Shown here piece by piece: positions 34,987 to 44,162 of a stretch of 64,000 nucleotides of DNA (position 1 is the stretch's first letter; every line of letters starts with the position of its first letter). The stretch comes from Cellulosimicrobium cellulans (GTDB lineage Bacteria; Actinomycetota; Actinomycetes; Actinomycetales; Cellulomonadaceae). Made by a program: the position numbers and the translations under genes. The stretch lies in NCBI RefSeq assembly GCF_016907755.1, contig NZ_JAFBCN010000001.1, positions 3,596,001-3,660,000 of the forward strand, in the 5' to 3' direction. The notes under the pieces were generated by a model that was given only the letters and a program-made list of their open reading frames with translations, did no database searches and was not told where the DNA came from.

Positions 34987-35880
34987 TCAGTGGTCGTGGT
35001 CCTCGTGCGCGTCCTCGTCGTCCGCGGAACCGCCCTCGTGCCCGAGGTCCATGCCACCGTCGAGCGAGTCGTCCGGGTGCACGGGCAGGAACACGTGGAC
35101 GTGCCCCTGTCCCCCGGCGGTCGAGCGCAGGTCGAGCTGGATCGCGGCGAGTCCCCACGTGTCGACGGCGCGCGTGCGCAGCTCGCCGGCGAGGGCGTAG
35201 AGGTCCGTGGCGGTGGTCGGGTCGTTCGCGTCCGCGGCGGCCGCGAGTCCGACGGCGTCGAGCGTGTCGCCGACGAGCTGGAGCGAGGTGAGCATCCCGT
35301 TGCGGACGATGTTGTGCTCGGAGGAGCCGCTCTGGAGCGACTCGGTCTCGGCCACGAGGCCGTCGACGGTCGCTCGCCACTCCGCGATCTCGGCCGGGTC
35401 GGCCGGGACCGCGGTCGAGCCGTCCACGGGGAGCACCGCGTGCAGCCCGTGCAGGACGGGGACGAGCTCGGTCTGCACGTGCTCGGCGTGCTCGATCGAG
35501 GCGACGAGGTTGTCGGCGTCGCGCGCCTCCTCGGCCGCCTCGAGCTCGGCGACGCGGGCGGGGTCGACGACGAACCCCTCGTCGGGTGCGGACGACGTCC
35601 CGCGGGTGAGCGACACGACGAGCGCGACCACCACGGCGACGACGGCGAGCGCGGCGAGGGCGAGCAGCACCCGGCGCCAGGGGTCGAGGCCCGCGAACCA
35701 CCGGCGCGCGCGGACGCGCGCCGGCGGTCGGGGCTCGGGGCGGCCGGCACCGCCCCGGTCTGCGGGACGGGAGCGGGCGGGCGTCGTCGTCGGGCCACCC
35801 GTGCGGCCGGAACCCTTCCGGGCGTCCCTCGCCGCCGGCGTCCGGGTCGCAGACGTCCGTCCTGCGGTGCGCTGTGCCAC
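34987..35880 (-). CDS. Membrane-anchored protein with His/Asp-rich tail, unknown function
   Basis: 297 aa, not recognised. GTG at 35880 follows GGAGCGACAG. Layout: a basic, proline-rich cytoplasmic N-terminus (1-65), one membrane segment at about 68-90 (RVLLALAALAVVAVVVALVV), then an outside helical domain rich in Ala, Glu and His (VASIEHAEHVQTELVPVLHGLH). It ends in HVHVFLPVHPDDSLDGG and a tail rich in Asp, Glu and His (GSADDEDAHEDHDH). The tail could bind divalent metal; this is inference. Placed between giant proteins 1 and 2, with hairpins on both sides. Confidence 0.75.
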   Translation of the reverse strand: MAQRTAGRTSATRTPAARDARKGSGRTGGPTTTPARSRPADRGGAGRPEPRPPARVRARRWFAGLDPWRRVLLALAALAVVAVVVALVVSLTRGTSSAPDEGFVVDPARVAELEAAEEARDADNLVASIEHAEHVQTELVPVLHGLHAVLPVDGSTAVPADPAEIAEWRATVDGLVAETESLQSGSSEHNIVRNGMLTSLQLVGDTLDAVGLAAAADANDPTTATDLYALAGELRTRAVDTWGLAAIQLDLRSTAGGQGHVHVFLPVHPDDSLDGGMDLGHEGGSADDEDAHEDHDH

Positions 35881-35915
35881 CTGTCGCTCCTGTCCCTGGT
35901 CGTCCCGCTCGGTGT

Positions 35916-35985
35916 GCGCCGGCCCGGCCGCGAGGCCGGGCCGGCGCGGTGGCCGGTGACGGGAGCGGGTCGCCCGTCACCGGCC
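35916..35985 (-). terminator. Double hairpin after giant protein 2
   Basis: First stem 13 bp (35951-35963 with 35973-35985), 5 bases after the stop; second stem 14 bp (35916-35929 with 35934-35947) with a GCGA loop. Confidence 0.75.
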
Positions 35986-35990
35986 CGCCG

Positions 35991-38900
35991 TCAGCCGCAG
36001 CTCACGGCGTCGTACGGCACCTCGATCTCGGTCGTGACGTCGCCGAGCGTCGCCGTGACCGTGGCCGTGCCCGCGTCGAACGACGTCGCACGCGACGCGA
36101 ACGACTGGTACGCGTTGCCGCCCACCTCGACCGCGCCGAACTCCTTGGAGCCGAACGGCGTGGTCAGGGTGATCGCGACGGGCGCCTCGTCGACGTTCGT
36201 CGCGCGGATCGCGAGGTACGCCTTGCCCGCGAGGCAGCGGGCGGACGCGGTGACCTCGACGTCGACCGTCGGCTCCGGCTCGGACTCCGTCGTGAGACGG
36301 AACCAGTCGAACGCCACGGTGACCGGCGTCTCCTGCTCCGGGCCGATCGCCATGAGGCCGACCTTGGTCAGCGGCGCGTCGTTGGTCACCGGCGCGCCCA
36401 GCGGCGTCCAGTTCACCCCGCCGTCGCTGACCCAGCCCTGGTACGTGCTCCCCACCTTCTCGAGGCGCACGTACCAGTAGCCCGACTCGGTCGAGTCGGC
36501 GAGCTCGAGCTGGCGGTTGCCGCCGTTGCCGAACTGGCCGCCCTTCTCCGAGACGAGCTCGGCGCCGAGGTTCAGCGCCGCGCCCGGTGCGTTCTTCGCG
36601 AGCACGTCGGCCTTGACGTAGTTGTCGTCGTCGCCGTACGCGATGAGGCCCGCGAGCTGCCACCGGTGCACGAGCGGCGCCTTCATCCGCGTCTCGACGA
36701 CCCAGTCACCCTCCGGAGCGGTCTGGAGGACGAAGTTGCGCGGGTCGCCGTTGTTCCCGGCGTTGATGTCGCCCGGCTGGGTCGTGATGCGCAGCTCGCC
36801 GTCGGCGACGGCGACCTTCGACCCGTCGTACCGGACGATCGCGTCCCAGCGGCAGCCGTCGAGGGCGTCGCCCTCGAACTCGTCGCTCGGCTCGCGGACG
36901 CCGTCGTCGGGCTCGGCGCCCGTGACGTGGACGTAGTCGACCTTCGCGACCGTGTTCGCGGTCGCCGTGTCGCCGCCCGCCATGACGCCGAACGTCGCGT
37001 CGGGCTTGACCGGCGCGGAGCCTGCGAGCGCCGTCCACGCCTGGCCGTCCGCCGAGTACGCCGCCGTGATCGCGGACCCGTCCGAGACGAGGCGCAGGTG
37101 GATCGCCGACGGGAAGCCCGCCGCGACGTCCGTCTGGCCGTGCCACGTCCGGGACCCGCCGGTCTCGGTCTGGAACTCGAGGAAGCGGGCGCCGCTCTGG
37201 TTCTTGGTGAACGCGAGCTTGGTGTACTCGTCGTCGTTCACGTGGACCAGGAGGCCGGCGTGCTGCCAGTGCCGGGCGAGCGGGACGTCGAGCTTGGTCT
37301 CGAGCGTCCACGCCCCGGCGGGTGCGGGCTGACCGAGGTAGCTGATCGGCCCGGTCACGGCCTCGTTGATGTCGCCCTGCACGACCGGCAGGACCGCGTG
37401 GCCGTCGGCGACGGTGATCGGCTGGCCCTCGGCCTGGCGGACGACCGTCCACCGCGGGTCGAGAGCGTCGCCGTCGAACTCGTCGGACGAGTCCGCGAGG
37501 CACTGCGGCGGGTTCTCCCCGCCGGGCTCCTCGGTCTGCGGGTCGTCGTCGAACACGAAGTCCTGGAACTCGACCGCGCTCGTCGCCGTCGTGCTGTGCG
37601 CCGTGACGAAGAGACCCACGTCCTGGACGGACGCCGCACCCGGCAGGGCCTGCGGCTCGCCGATCTGCGTGAAGTTCTCGCCGTCCTTGCTCCAGGAGGC
37701 CGTGTACAGGTCGCCGTCGCGCACGATCCGCACCCACGCGGGGTAGCTCGTCGAGCTCGCGCCGGTCGACGTCGTGAGCTGCCCGCTGGCGTTGCCGCGC
37801 AGCCACTCGAAGCCACCGTTCGGGCGCATGCCCAGGGCCGCGTAGCCCTGCGAGTTGGCCGTCTGCGTGACGTCGTTGCGGACGATGATGCCGGCCTTGG
37901 CGGACCCGTTGGAGTTGCCCTGGCTGTTGACCTTGACGGTCGCCGACCACGTGTCGTCGGCGCCCTGCTCGCGGTAGATGGTCGAGTACTCGTTGGTGCC
38001 CTGCCACATGTTCGCGCCGCCCGAGGTGACGAGGTACTTGCCCTCGGCGAGCTGCTCGAACGTCCCGTTCGCGTTGGTGAAGGTCTTCATCCCCGCGAAG
38101 AGGTCGCCGACCTGGGCGAGGACGACGCGCGAGCGCGTGTACAGGCCCTTGTCGTTCGTGGCGACGGCGGTCAGCTCGTAGTAGTTGTCCGCCGTGGGGT
38201 TCCACGTGGCCTCGTACGGAGCCGTGGTGTCGACGCCGATCGACTCGCCGTCGACGAAGAACTCGACCTGGGTCACGGTGTTCTCGGTGTCGTCCGCCTC
38301 CGCGGTGACCGCCATCTCGCCCTGCTCGAGACGGACGCCCGCCTCGGGGGACGTGATGCGGACCTTGGGACGGGTCGTGTCCGAGACGCCCTTGCCGTCG
38401 GCCTCGATGAAGTTGAGGCGACGCTCGCCCTCACCGGGGAAGACCACGTAGAGCGTGAACGGCTCCAGGGGGTCGGTGACCTCGACGGTCACGTCCGTGA
38501 ACGTGCCGAGCCCGGTCTGCGGGATCTCGGCCGTGCCGAGGAGCTCGCCGTCCGCCGCGTCACGACGCAGCTCGATCGTGCCCTCGGCCGCCGCCGCGAC
38601 CCGCAGGTTCAGGGCCTGCACGCCGTAGAGGCTCACGGGGTCGTACGACGCCCAGGAACCGTTGGACCCGGTGATGACGGAGCCGCCGCCCTCGACGTCC
38701 CGGCTCGGGATCGTCGTGGTGCCGTCGGAGGCCGCGTGGAACTCCGCCTCGCGCTTCTTCGGGAAGATCAGCGTGGTGTCCGACCCGGTGAGCGCGGGCA
38801 CGTCGCCCTCGCCACCGCGGTCGGTGTAGCGCGCGTCGATCACGTAGAAGACGTTCATGTCCTCGCCGTGGCCGCCGCCGAGGCTCGTCGCCACGGTGCC

Positions 38901-41573
38901 CGTGCGGCCGTGCAGCGGCTCGGCCGGGTGCGCGTGGGCGTCGTGCCCGAGCGCGGGCTGGATGATGACCTGCTCGTCGTCGATCTCGTCACCCTCGGGC
39001 GAGTCCTCCGCGTCGGTCACCGACACGTCCCACGTGATGTCGTCGCCGAAGTTGAAGAAGGAGCCGGTGGGCGGCAGACCGAAGTCGACCTCGGGCCGCG
39101 TGTTGCCCACCGTGATCGGGACGGTCGCCGTGCCGATCTTGCCGGCGGGGTCGGTCACCGTGAGGCGCGCGTCGAAGACGCCGTTCTCGGTGTAGGTGTG
39201 GCTGGGCGCGGCGGACGTCGAGTCCGTCGTGCCGTCACCGTCGAAGTCCCACGCGTACGTGAGCTCCTCGCCCTCGGGGTCGGTGCTCCCCGTGCCGTCG
39301 AACGCCACCTCGAGGGGCGCGATGCCGGAGTCCGGCGTCGCGACCGGCTTCGACACCGGCGAGCGCGAGCCCGACAGGTAGTCGATGCGGTGGAGGCCCG
39401 AGTTCGGGTTGTCGCGGCCGAAGCCGCCGCCCCAGTCGAGCACGTACATGGCACCGTCGGGACCGAACTTCGAGTCGATCGGCGCGAGGAACTGCTCCTG
39501 CGGGAGGAACGGGTTGACCTTCTCGACGTCGGTCGCGCCGGGCGCGGCCTCGGGGTCCTTGAGGTCGATCGTGTACATCTTGTTGCGGGCCCACTCGTAG
39601 AAGAAGGCCTTGCCGTCGTAGGACTCCGGGAACTTCGTGTCCGAGTCGAGCTCCGGGTCGAACTGGTAGAACGGGCCGCCCATGGGCGCGAGGCCGCCGC
39701 CGGCGTTGATCGCGCCGGGGACGGACGAGCGCTGGTAGCCGTACCACATGTCCGCCGGCTGGGCCGGGGGCAGCTCGGTGAGACCCGTGTTCTTCACGGA
39801 GTCGTTCACGGGCGCGTCGCAGTCGAAGAAGTCACCGACCGTGACGGGGTTCGTCCGGTAGTCGACGTCACGGAACGGCTCGTTGTTGCCCATGCACAGG
39901 GGCCAGCCGTAGAAGCCGGGCTCCTTGATGAGGTTCCACTCGGCGATGCCGGCCGGGCCGCGGTTGGCCAGGTTGTCCGACCCGTTGTCGGGCGAGTAGT
40001 CGGCGACGCCGAGGTTGCCCGTCTTCGCGTCGATCGTGAAGCGGAACGGGTTGCGGAAGCCCATCGCGTAGATCTCGGGCAGCGTCTTCTCGGTGCCCGG
40101 GGCGAACAGGTTGCCCTCGGGGATCGAGTAGGTGCCGTCGGCCTCCGGGTGGATGCGCAGGACCTTGCCGCGCAGGTCGTTCGTGTTCGCGGACGTCGCG
40201 CGCGCGTCGTGGAACGTGCCGTCGCGCTCGGAGATCGGCGCGTAGCCGCCCGAGGGCTCGGAGTGCGGGTTCACGTCGTCGCCGACGCCGATGTACAGGT
40301 CACCGGTCTCGTGGTCGACGGTGAGGCCGCCACCCGTGTGGCCCGGCTCGTCGGGCAGGCGCCCGGCCGGGATCTCGATGAGCACCTTCTCCGACGCCGG
40401 GTCGATCACCGTGGAGCCGGGCCCCTCGGAGGAGACCGTGAACCGCGAGACGCGGCTGAAGAAGTTCGCCGGGTCGGAGTCGTTCGAGCTCGCGGGCGCG
40501 TAGTACTGGTACAGGTACCCGTTCTCCGCGAAGTCCTTGTCGAGCGCGATGCCGAGCAGGCCGTCCTCGCCGCCGGAGTACACCGGGATGGTGATCGCGG
40601 TCGTCGTGTTCTGCGTCCGCGGGTCGTACACGCGGATCTGCCCGCGCACGAGCTCGGTGTAGAACACGCGGCCGTCGGGCGCGACGTCCATGCCGAAGGG
40701 CGCGCTCGTGTTGGAGTCGAGAGCGATCTTCTCGAACGAGCCCCAGTCGGTGCCGCCGCAGTCGCCCTCGACGAGGCCCGCGGCCCACTGCACGCCGCCG
40801 ACGATGTGCTGCACGAGGTCGGGCTCGTCGGTGTAGTGCGCCCCGAAGTGGCCCATGCCGGTCATCCAGGCGCGACCGCCGTCGTAGGGCTTGCACCACG
40901 AGATCGGGTGGTCGTAGCCCATCTTGTTGCTGCCCGCGTCGTACGTGGACTCGTCCATCGTGGCGAGCACGTGCGCGCTGCCACGGACGTTGGCCGAGTA
41001 GTTGTACCACTCGTCCGCGCGCGTCCAGCGCTGGGAGAGGTGCTCGGTCGACGGGTGCGTGCGGTCCTCCACCCGGACCGTGCCCGGCAGGCCGGGGCTG
41101 TTGCCGGTGGCGGCGTGACCGGGCATGAGCGCCCCGATCATGTCGTCCCACCAGCCGTAGCTGCCGCGCATGTCCGTGGCGTTGTGGATCGCGACGATGC
41201 CGCCGCCCGCCTGCTGGTAGCGCTCGAGCGCCGCCTTCTCGTCGGCGTTCCACGGGTCGCCCGACGTCTGGAACATGACCAGGGCGTCGTACTGCGCGAG
41301 GGACTCGTCGTTGAAGACCGTCGAGTCCTCGGTGTGGTCGGACGCGATGCCGACCTCCGCGAACGCCGCCTCGAGCACCGGGGTGCCCTGCGTGATCGCC
41401 TCGCTGTGTCGGAACTGGGTCGTCTTGGTGAAGATGAGCACCTTGTGCTCTTCGGCCGCGGGGACGGGGTCGTCGGCGGCGCTGGCCATCGTGACGGGCG
41501 CGAGCGTGAACGCGAGCGCTCCGATGGTCAGTGCCGCGACGGACCTCGCCCTGCGTGGGCGTCGTGCGGTCAT
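35991..41573 (-). CDS. Giant secreted ThuA / PQQ-type sugar dehydrogenase protein 2
   Basis: 1860 aa; ATG 41573 after GGAGGCAGCACG. Signal peptide 1-32 (TMASA); ThuA domain 42-268 (VLIFTKTTQFRHSEAI, GGGIVAIHNATDMRGSYGWW); propeller 275-735 with H412 in GHTGGG and GFRNPFRF; PKD 745-825; segment with GHDAHAHP; a CBM-like region 930-1065; an Ig-like domain 1073-1165 (FFVDGESIGVDTTAPYEATW); three concanavalin-like sandwiches (about 1180-1370, 1385-1570, 1580-1760); C-terminal cap 1772-1860. It differs from giants 1 and 3 by lacking the vicinal cysteines before the active-site His and by carrying the Ig-like domain and a third sandwich. Function unknown; extracellular sugar oxidation or binding is inferred. 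Confidence 0.87.
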   Translation of the reverse strand: MTARRPRRARSVAALTIGALAFTLAPVTMASAADDPVPAAEEHKVLIFTKTTQFRHSEAITQGTPVLEAAFAEVGIASDHTEDSTVFNDESLAQYDALVMFQTSGDPWNADEKAALERYQQAGGGIVAIHNATDMRGSYGWWDDMIGALMPGHAATGNSPGLPGTVRVEDRTHPSTEHLSQRWTRADEWYNYSANVRGSAHVLATMDESTYDAGSNKMGYDHPISWCKPYDGGRAWMTGMGHFGAHYTDEPDLVQHIVGGVQWAAGLVEGDCGGTDWGSFEKIALDSNTSAPFGMDVAPDGRVFYTELVRGQIRVYDPRTQNTTTAITIPVYSGGEDGLLGIALDKDFAENGYLYQYYAPASSNDSDPANFFSRVSRFTVSSEGPGSTVIDPASEKVLIEIPAGRLPDEPGHTGGGLTVDHETGDLYIGVGDDVNPHSEPSGGYAPISERDGTFHDARATSANTNDLRGKVLRIHPEADGTYSIPEGNLFAPGTEKTLPEIYAMGFRNPFRFTIDAKTGNLGVADYSPDNGSDNLANRGPAGIAEWNLIKEPGFYGWPLCMGNNEPFRDVDYRTNPVTVGDFFDCDAPVNDSVKNTGLTELPPAQPADMWYGYQRSSVPGAINAGGGLAPMGGPFYQFDPELDSDTKFPESYDGKAFFYEWARNKMYTIDLKDPEAAPGATDVEKVNPFLPQEQFLAPIDSKFGPDGAMYVLDWGGGFGRDNPNSGLHRIDYLSGSRSPVSKPVATPDSGIAPLEVAFDGTGSTDPEGEELTYAWDFDGDGTTDSTSAAPSHTYTENGVFDARLTVTDPAGKIGTATVPITVGNTRPEVDFGLPPTGSFFNFGDDITWDVSVTDAEDSPEGDEIDDEQVIIQPALGHDAHAHPAEPLHGRTGTVATSLGGGHGEDMNVFYVIDARYTDRGGEGDVPALTGSDTTLIFPKKREAEFHAASDGTTTIPSRDVEGGGSVITGSNGSWASYDPVSLYGVQALNLRVAAAAEGTIELRRDAADGELLGTAEIPQTGLGTFTDVTVEVTDPLEPFTLYVVFPGEGERRLNFIEADGKGVSDTTRPKVRITSPEAGVRLEQGEMAVTAEADDTENTVTQVEFFVDGESIGVDTTAPYEATWNPTADNYYELTAVATNDKGLYTRSRVVLAQVGDLFAGMKTFTNANGTFEQLAEGKYLVTSGGANMWQGTNEYSTIYREQGADDTWSATVKVNSQGNSNGSAKAGIIVRNDVTQTANSQGYAALGMRPNGGFEWLRGNASGQLTTSTGASSTSYPAWVRIVRDGDLYTASWSKDGENFTQIGEPQALPGAASVQDVGLFVTAHSTTATSAVEFQDFVFDDDPQTEEPGGENPPQCLADSSDEFDGDALDPRWTVVRQAEGQPITVADGHAVLPVVQGDINEAVTGPISYLGQPAPAGAWTLETKLDVPLARHWQHAGLLVHVNDDEYTKLAFTKNQSGARFLEFQTETGGSRTWHGQTDVAAGFPSAIHLRLVSDGSAITAAYSADGQAWTALAGSAPVKPDATFGVMAGGDTATANTVAKVDYVHVTGAEPDDGVREPSDEFEGDALDGCRWDAIVRYDGSKVAVADGELRITTQPGDINAGNNGDPRNFVLQTAPEGDWVVETRMKAPLVHRWQLAGLIAYGDDDNYVKADVLAKNAPGAALNLGAELVSEKGGQFGNGGNRQLELADSTESGYWYVRLEKVGSTYQGWVSDGGVNWTPLGAPVTNDAPLTKVGLMAIGPEQETPVTVAFDWFRLTTESEPEPTVDVEVTASARCLAGKAYLAIRATNVDEAPVAITLTTPFGSKEFGAVEVGGNAYQSFASRATSFDAGTATVTATLGDVTTEIEVPYDAVSCG

Positions 41574-41602
41574 CGTGCTGCCTCCAGGGGCATGACGTGC
41601 GG

Positions 41603-41624
41603 GCCCGGACGTCGTCGTCCGGGC
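41603..41624 (-). terminator. Hairpin after the epimerase-like gene
   Basis: 8-bp stem (41603-41610 with 41617-41624), 54 bases beyond the stop and 30 upstream of giant gene 2. Confidence 0.5.
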
Positions 41625-41678
41625 AGGGGGGTCGTCATCCCGCGGCGTGCCGGCGCTGCGGTCGTGGATCGACTACGG

Positions 41679-42578
41679 CTAGGGGTGCTCCGGCGTGGGC
41701 ATCAGTCCCTTCAGGTGGGCGAGGCCATCGACGGCGATGGCGTCCTGGGTCGGCGCCAGCGGCCGCCAGATGGAGGCGGCCGTGGCGATCGTCGCGTTGT
41801 CGGCGGTGAAGGACTCGATGACGAGGGGTCCGCCGTAGCCGGTCGCGTCGAGCGCGGCGAGGAGGGCGGGCCAGTCGATGTGATCGTTCCCGGGGGCGCC
41901 GCGGTCGTTGCCGCACACCTGGACGTGCGCGATGCGCTCGCCCGCGCGCGCGACCGCCGCGGGCAGGTCCGTCTCCTCGATGTTCATGTGGTAGACGTCG
42001 AGCATGAGGCCGATGCCGGCCGCGGGCAGGCGCCGCACGACCTCCAGCCCCTGGTCGACGGTGTTGACGAGGCTCGTCTCGTAGCGGTTCAGCGGCTCGA
42101 GGCCGACGACGACGCCCGCCGCGATCGCGTGCTCGACGACCGGCGCGAGGTTCTCGGCGAGCTCCTCGTACGCCGCCGCGCGCTCGGCGGGGCTCAGGCG
42201 CCACGTGCGCCCGACCGACGCGTACGCCGGGCCGCCGATCACCGGGGCGCCGACCGTGCGCGCGACGTCGACGACGTGGCGCAGGTAGTCCTGCGTGGCG
42301 CGCACCGTCGCGGCGTCCGCGGCGACGAGCTCGCGTCCCTCGCCCATGACGAGCGAGACGCTCGCACCGAGGCCGTGGTCGGCGAGGACCGTCGCCGCGG
42401 TCCCCGGGTCCCAGTCCCCCGGGTTCTCGACGGGCAGCTCGAGCACGTCGAAGCCCCACGCCGCGACGCGGGACGCGATGCCGCGCAGCGCGTCGTCGGT
42501 GAGCGGGGAGGTCCAGACCCACGTGTTGACGCCGAGCGCGCGGCGGCGCAGCGGCGGGGTCGGGGTAGGAAGAGCCAC
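41679..42578 (-). CDS. D-tagatose/D-psicose 3-epimerase-like TIM-barrel protein
   Basis: About 299 aa from the GTG at 42578; a longer frame to 42644 has no better ribosome site. Xylose-isomerase-like barrel with the ligand pattern of ketose 3-epimerases: GLEPLNRYETSLVNT (Glu), LMLDVYHMNIEE (Asp and His), HVQVCGNDRGAPGNDHIDW, and VIESFT (Glu). The family epimerises ketoses or 3-keto sugars at C3. It follows the substrate-binding protein of importer 1, after a gap containing hairpins, so it may be the last gene of that operon. Confidence 0.85.
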   Translation of the reverse strand: MALPTPTPPLRRRALGVNTWVWTSPLTDDALRGIASRVAAWGFDVLELPVENPGDWDPGTAATVLADHGLGASVSLVMGEGRELVAADAATVRATQDYLRHVVDVARTVGAPVIGGPAYASVGRTWRLSPAERAAAYEELAENLAPVVEHAIAAGVVVGLEPLNRYETSLVNTVDQGLEVVRRLPAAGIGLMLDVYHMNIEETDLPAAVARAGERIAHVQVCGNDRGAPGNDHIDWPALLAALDATGYGGPLVIESFTADNATIATAASIWRPLAPTQDAIAVDGLAHLKGLMPTPEHP

Positions 42579-42680
42579 GTCGCTCTCTCTCGTCGGGTCC
42601 GAGCGCTCGGCCGTCCCGCCCGCGGGCCCGACGCCGCGGGCCACCTCCGCACGGGAGGTGCGCCGCGCCGTCGGGCGGGC

Positions 42681-42718
42681 GGGGCGCCCGGTCGGTCGGA
42701 CGACGACCGGGCGGCCCC
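42681..42718 (-). terminator. Hairpin after substrate-binding protein 1
   Basis: Stem of 10 plus 5 bp with a single bulged base (42681-42694 with 42704-42718), about 70 bases after the stop. It may end the transcript or protect the 3' end of the abundant binding-protein message. Confidence 0.55.
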
Positions 42719-42785
42719 TCCTGGCCCGACCGCGAGGGTCGGACCGATGGTTCTACGGACCCTCAGGTCCGGTGCGGACGACGGG

Positions 42786-44015
42786 TCAGCGGTCGGTCCA
42801 CGCCTCCGGGAAGCCCGGCAGGTCCTCGCCGCCGAACTTCGCGTAGTGCAGCGACGGCATGTCCTTGTTCGCCTCGAGGTACGCGTCCAGCTCCTCGGCC
42901 TCGATCGGCGACTGCGGCAGGACCCACTCCGAGGGCACCTGCTCGCCGGCCCAGATCATCTGCGCCGCGAGGATCGGCGTGCGCCACTGGAAGTTCGAGT
43001 ACACGGCGCCGAGGGCGGTCATGTCCGTGTCCTGCCACTTGCGCAGGAAGCTCATCTCGTCCTCGCCCATGAAGACCGGGTAGGGCTTGCCCGCGTCCTC
43101 GAACGCCTCGACCGCCGCGACGGCACCGTCACCGGCGTCCATCCAGATGCCGTCCACGTCCCCGCGCTGCAGGTACTGCGTGACGATGTCCTTGATCTTC
43201 GCGCCGTCACCACCGGTGAACTCCGCGCCCACGACCTCGAGCTCGGACTCCGAGAAGATCTTGTCGGCCGCGGCCCAGCGGTTCTCCAGCACGTCCACGC
43301 CGGGCAGGATGCGCAGCGCGAGCACCTTCGAGCCCGGGTCGAGGTTCTCGACGAGGAACTCGGCGCCGTCGGCACCGTAGGCGTAGCCGCCGATCGGGTG
43401 GATGAAGGTGACCATGCAGTCGGTGTTCACGCCACGGTCGAACACGATGACCGGCTTGCCCGACTCGCACGCGGCCTCGACCGCGGGCGTCAGGGTCGCC
43501 GTCGTGGACGGGGAGATGACGATCGCGTCGCAGTCGCCCGCCTCGACGAACGCCTGGATGTCGGAGATCTGCTTGTTGTCGTCGTCCGCCGCGTCCGAGA
43601 CGCGGAACTCGCCGATGACGCCCTCGGCCTTCAGCACGTCGACCTGCTGCTGCATCGTGATCCAGCCCGTCACGCGCCACGGGTTGGACACCGACGCGTT
43701 CGAGAAGCACAGCGTGTTGCCGCCCTCCGCGTTCGCGTACTCGGCCGTGTCCACGTACTCGGGCTCGATCGCCTGCAGCCACGGCTGGTCCGCCGGGCCC
43801 TCGGGCACGACCTCGCGCTGGGCGAGCTGACGGTCGTAGTCCGCCTGGACGAACCACTCGGAGTCGGCGCCGCCGGACTCCTCGCTCGCGGGGCTCTCCT
43901 CGGCCGAGGTCTCGCCACCCTCGCCGGTGTCGGTGGGGGTGTCGGTCGTGCAGGCGGCCGTGAGGAACAGCGTGGCCACCGCCGCGCCAGCCAGGAGTGC
44001 TCGTGTACGTCGCAT
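42786..44015 (-). CDS. Sugar ABC transporter substrate-binding lipoprotein (importer 1)
   Basis: 409 aa; captures the sugar outside the membrane for the importer encoded just upstream. Lipoprotein signal with lipobox LTAAC (Cys 22), then an acidic Ser/Glu/Gly linker to about residue 52. The two-lobed periplasmic-binding fold of the ribose type follows: LCFSNASVSNPWRVTGWITMQQQ (in parts), DAIVISPSTTATLTPAVEAAC, KPVIVFDRGVN, IWMDAGDGAVAAVEAFEDAG. It is longer than RbsB and has a C-terminal extension of about 50 residues. Order on the transcript: Gfo/Idh, ATPase, permease, permease, this gene. Confidence 0.92.
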   Translation of the reverse strand: MRRTRALLAGAAVATLFLTAACTTDTPTDTGEGGETSAEESPASEESGGADSEWFVQADYDRQLAQREVVPEGPADQPWLQAIEPEYVDTAEYANAEGGNTLCFSNASVSNPWRVTGWITMQQQVDVLKAEGVIGEFRVSDAADDDNKQISDIQAFVEAGDCDAIVISPSTTATLTPAVEAACESGKPVIVFDRGVNTDCMVTFIHPIGGYAYGADGAEFLVENLDPGSKVLALRILPGVDVLENRWAAADKIFSESELEVVGAEFTGGDGAKIKDIVTQYLQRGDVDGIWMDAGDGAVAAVEAFEDAGKPYPVFMGEDEMSFLRKWQDTDMTALGAVYSNFQWRTPILAAQMIWAGEQVPSEWVLPQSPIEAEELDAYLEANKDMPSLHYAKFGGEDLPGFPEAWTDR

Positions 44016-44162
44016 GTCCTTCTCTCCTTGGGGGTGAGACGTCGTCGTCCCGCAGCGTGCGGGGGAAGGGGGGTACAGCTCGAAAGGGTGGGGACTTCTT
44101 CTGAGGGGTCTTCTTCGGATGGGATCGACGTCGCGCGGGTTCAGGTCCCGCCGGCGCGAGGG

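Noticed and set aside
34785-35798. Extension of giant protein 1 to 2001 aa
   Set aside because: The GTG at 34784 has a consensus ribosome site followed by a clean signal peptide; the extension overlaps the His-tail gene.
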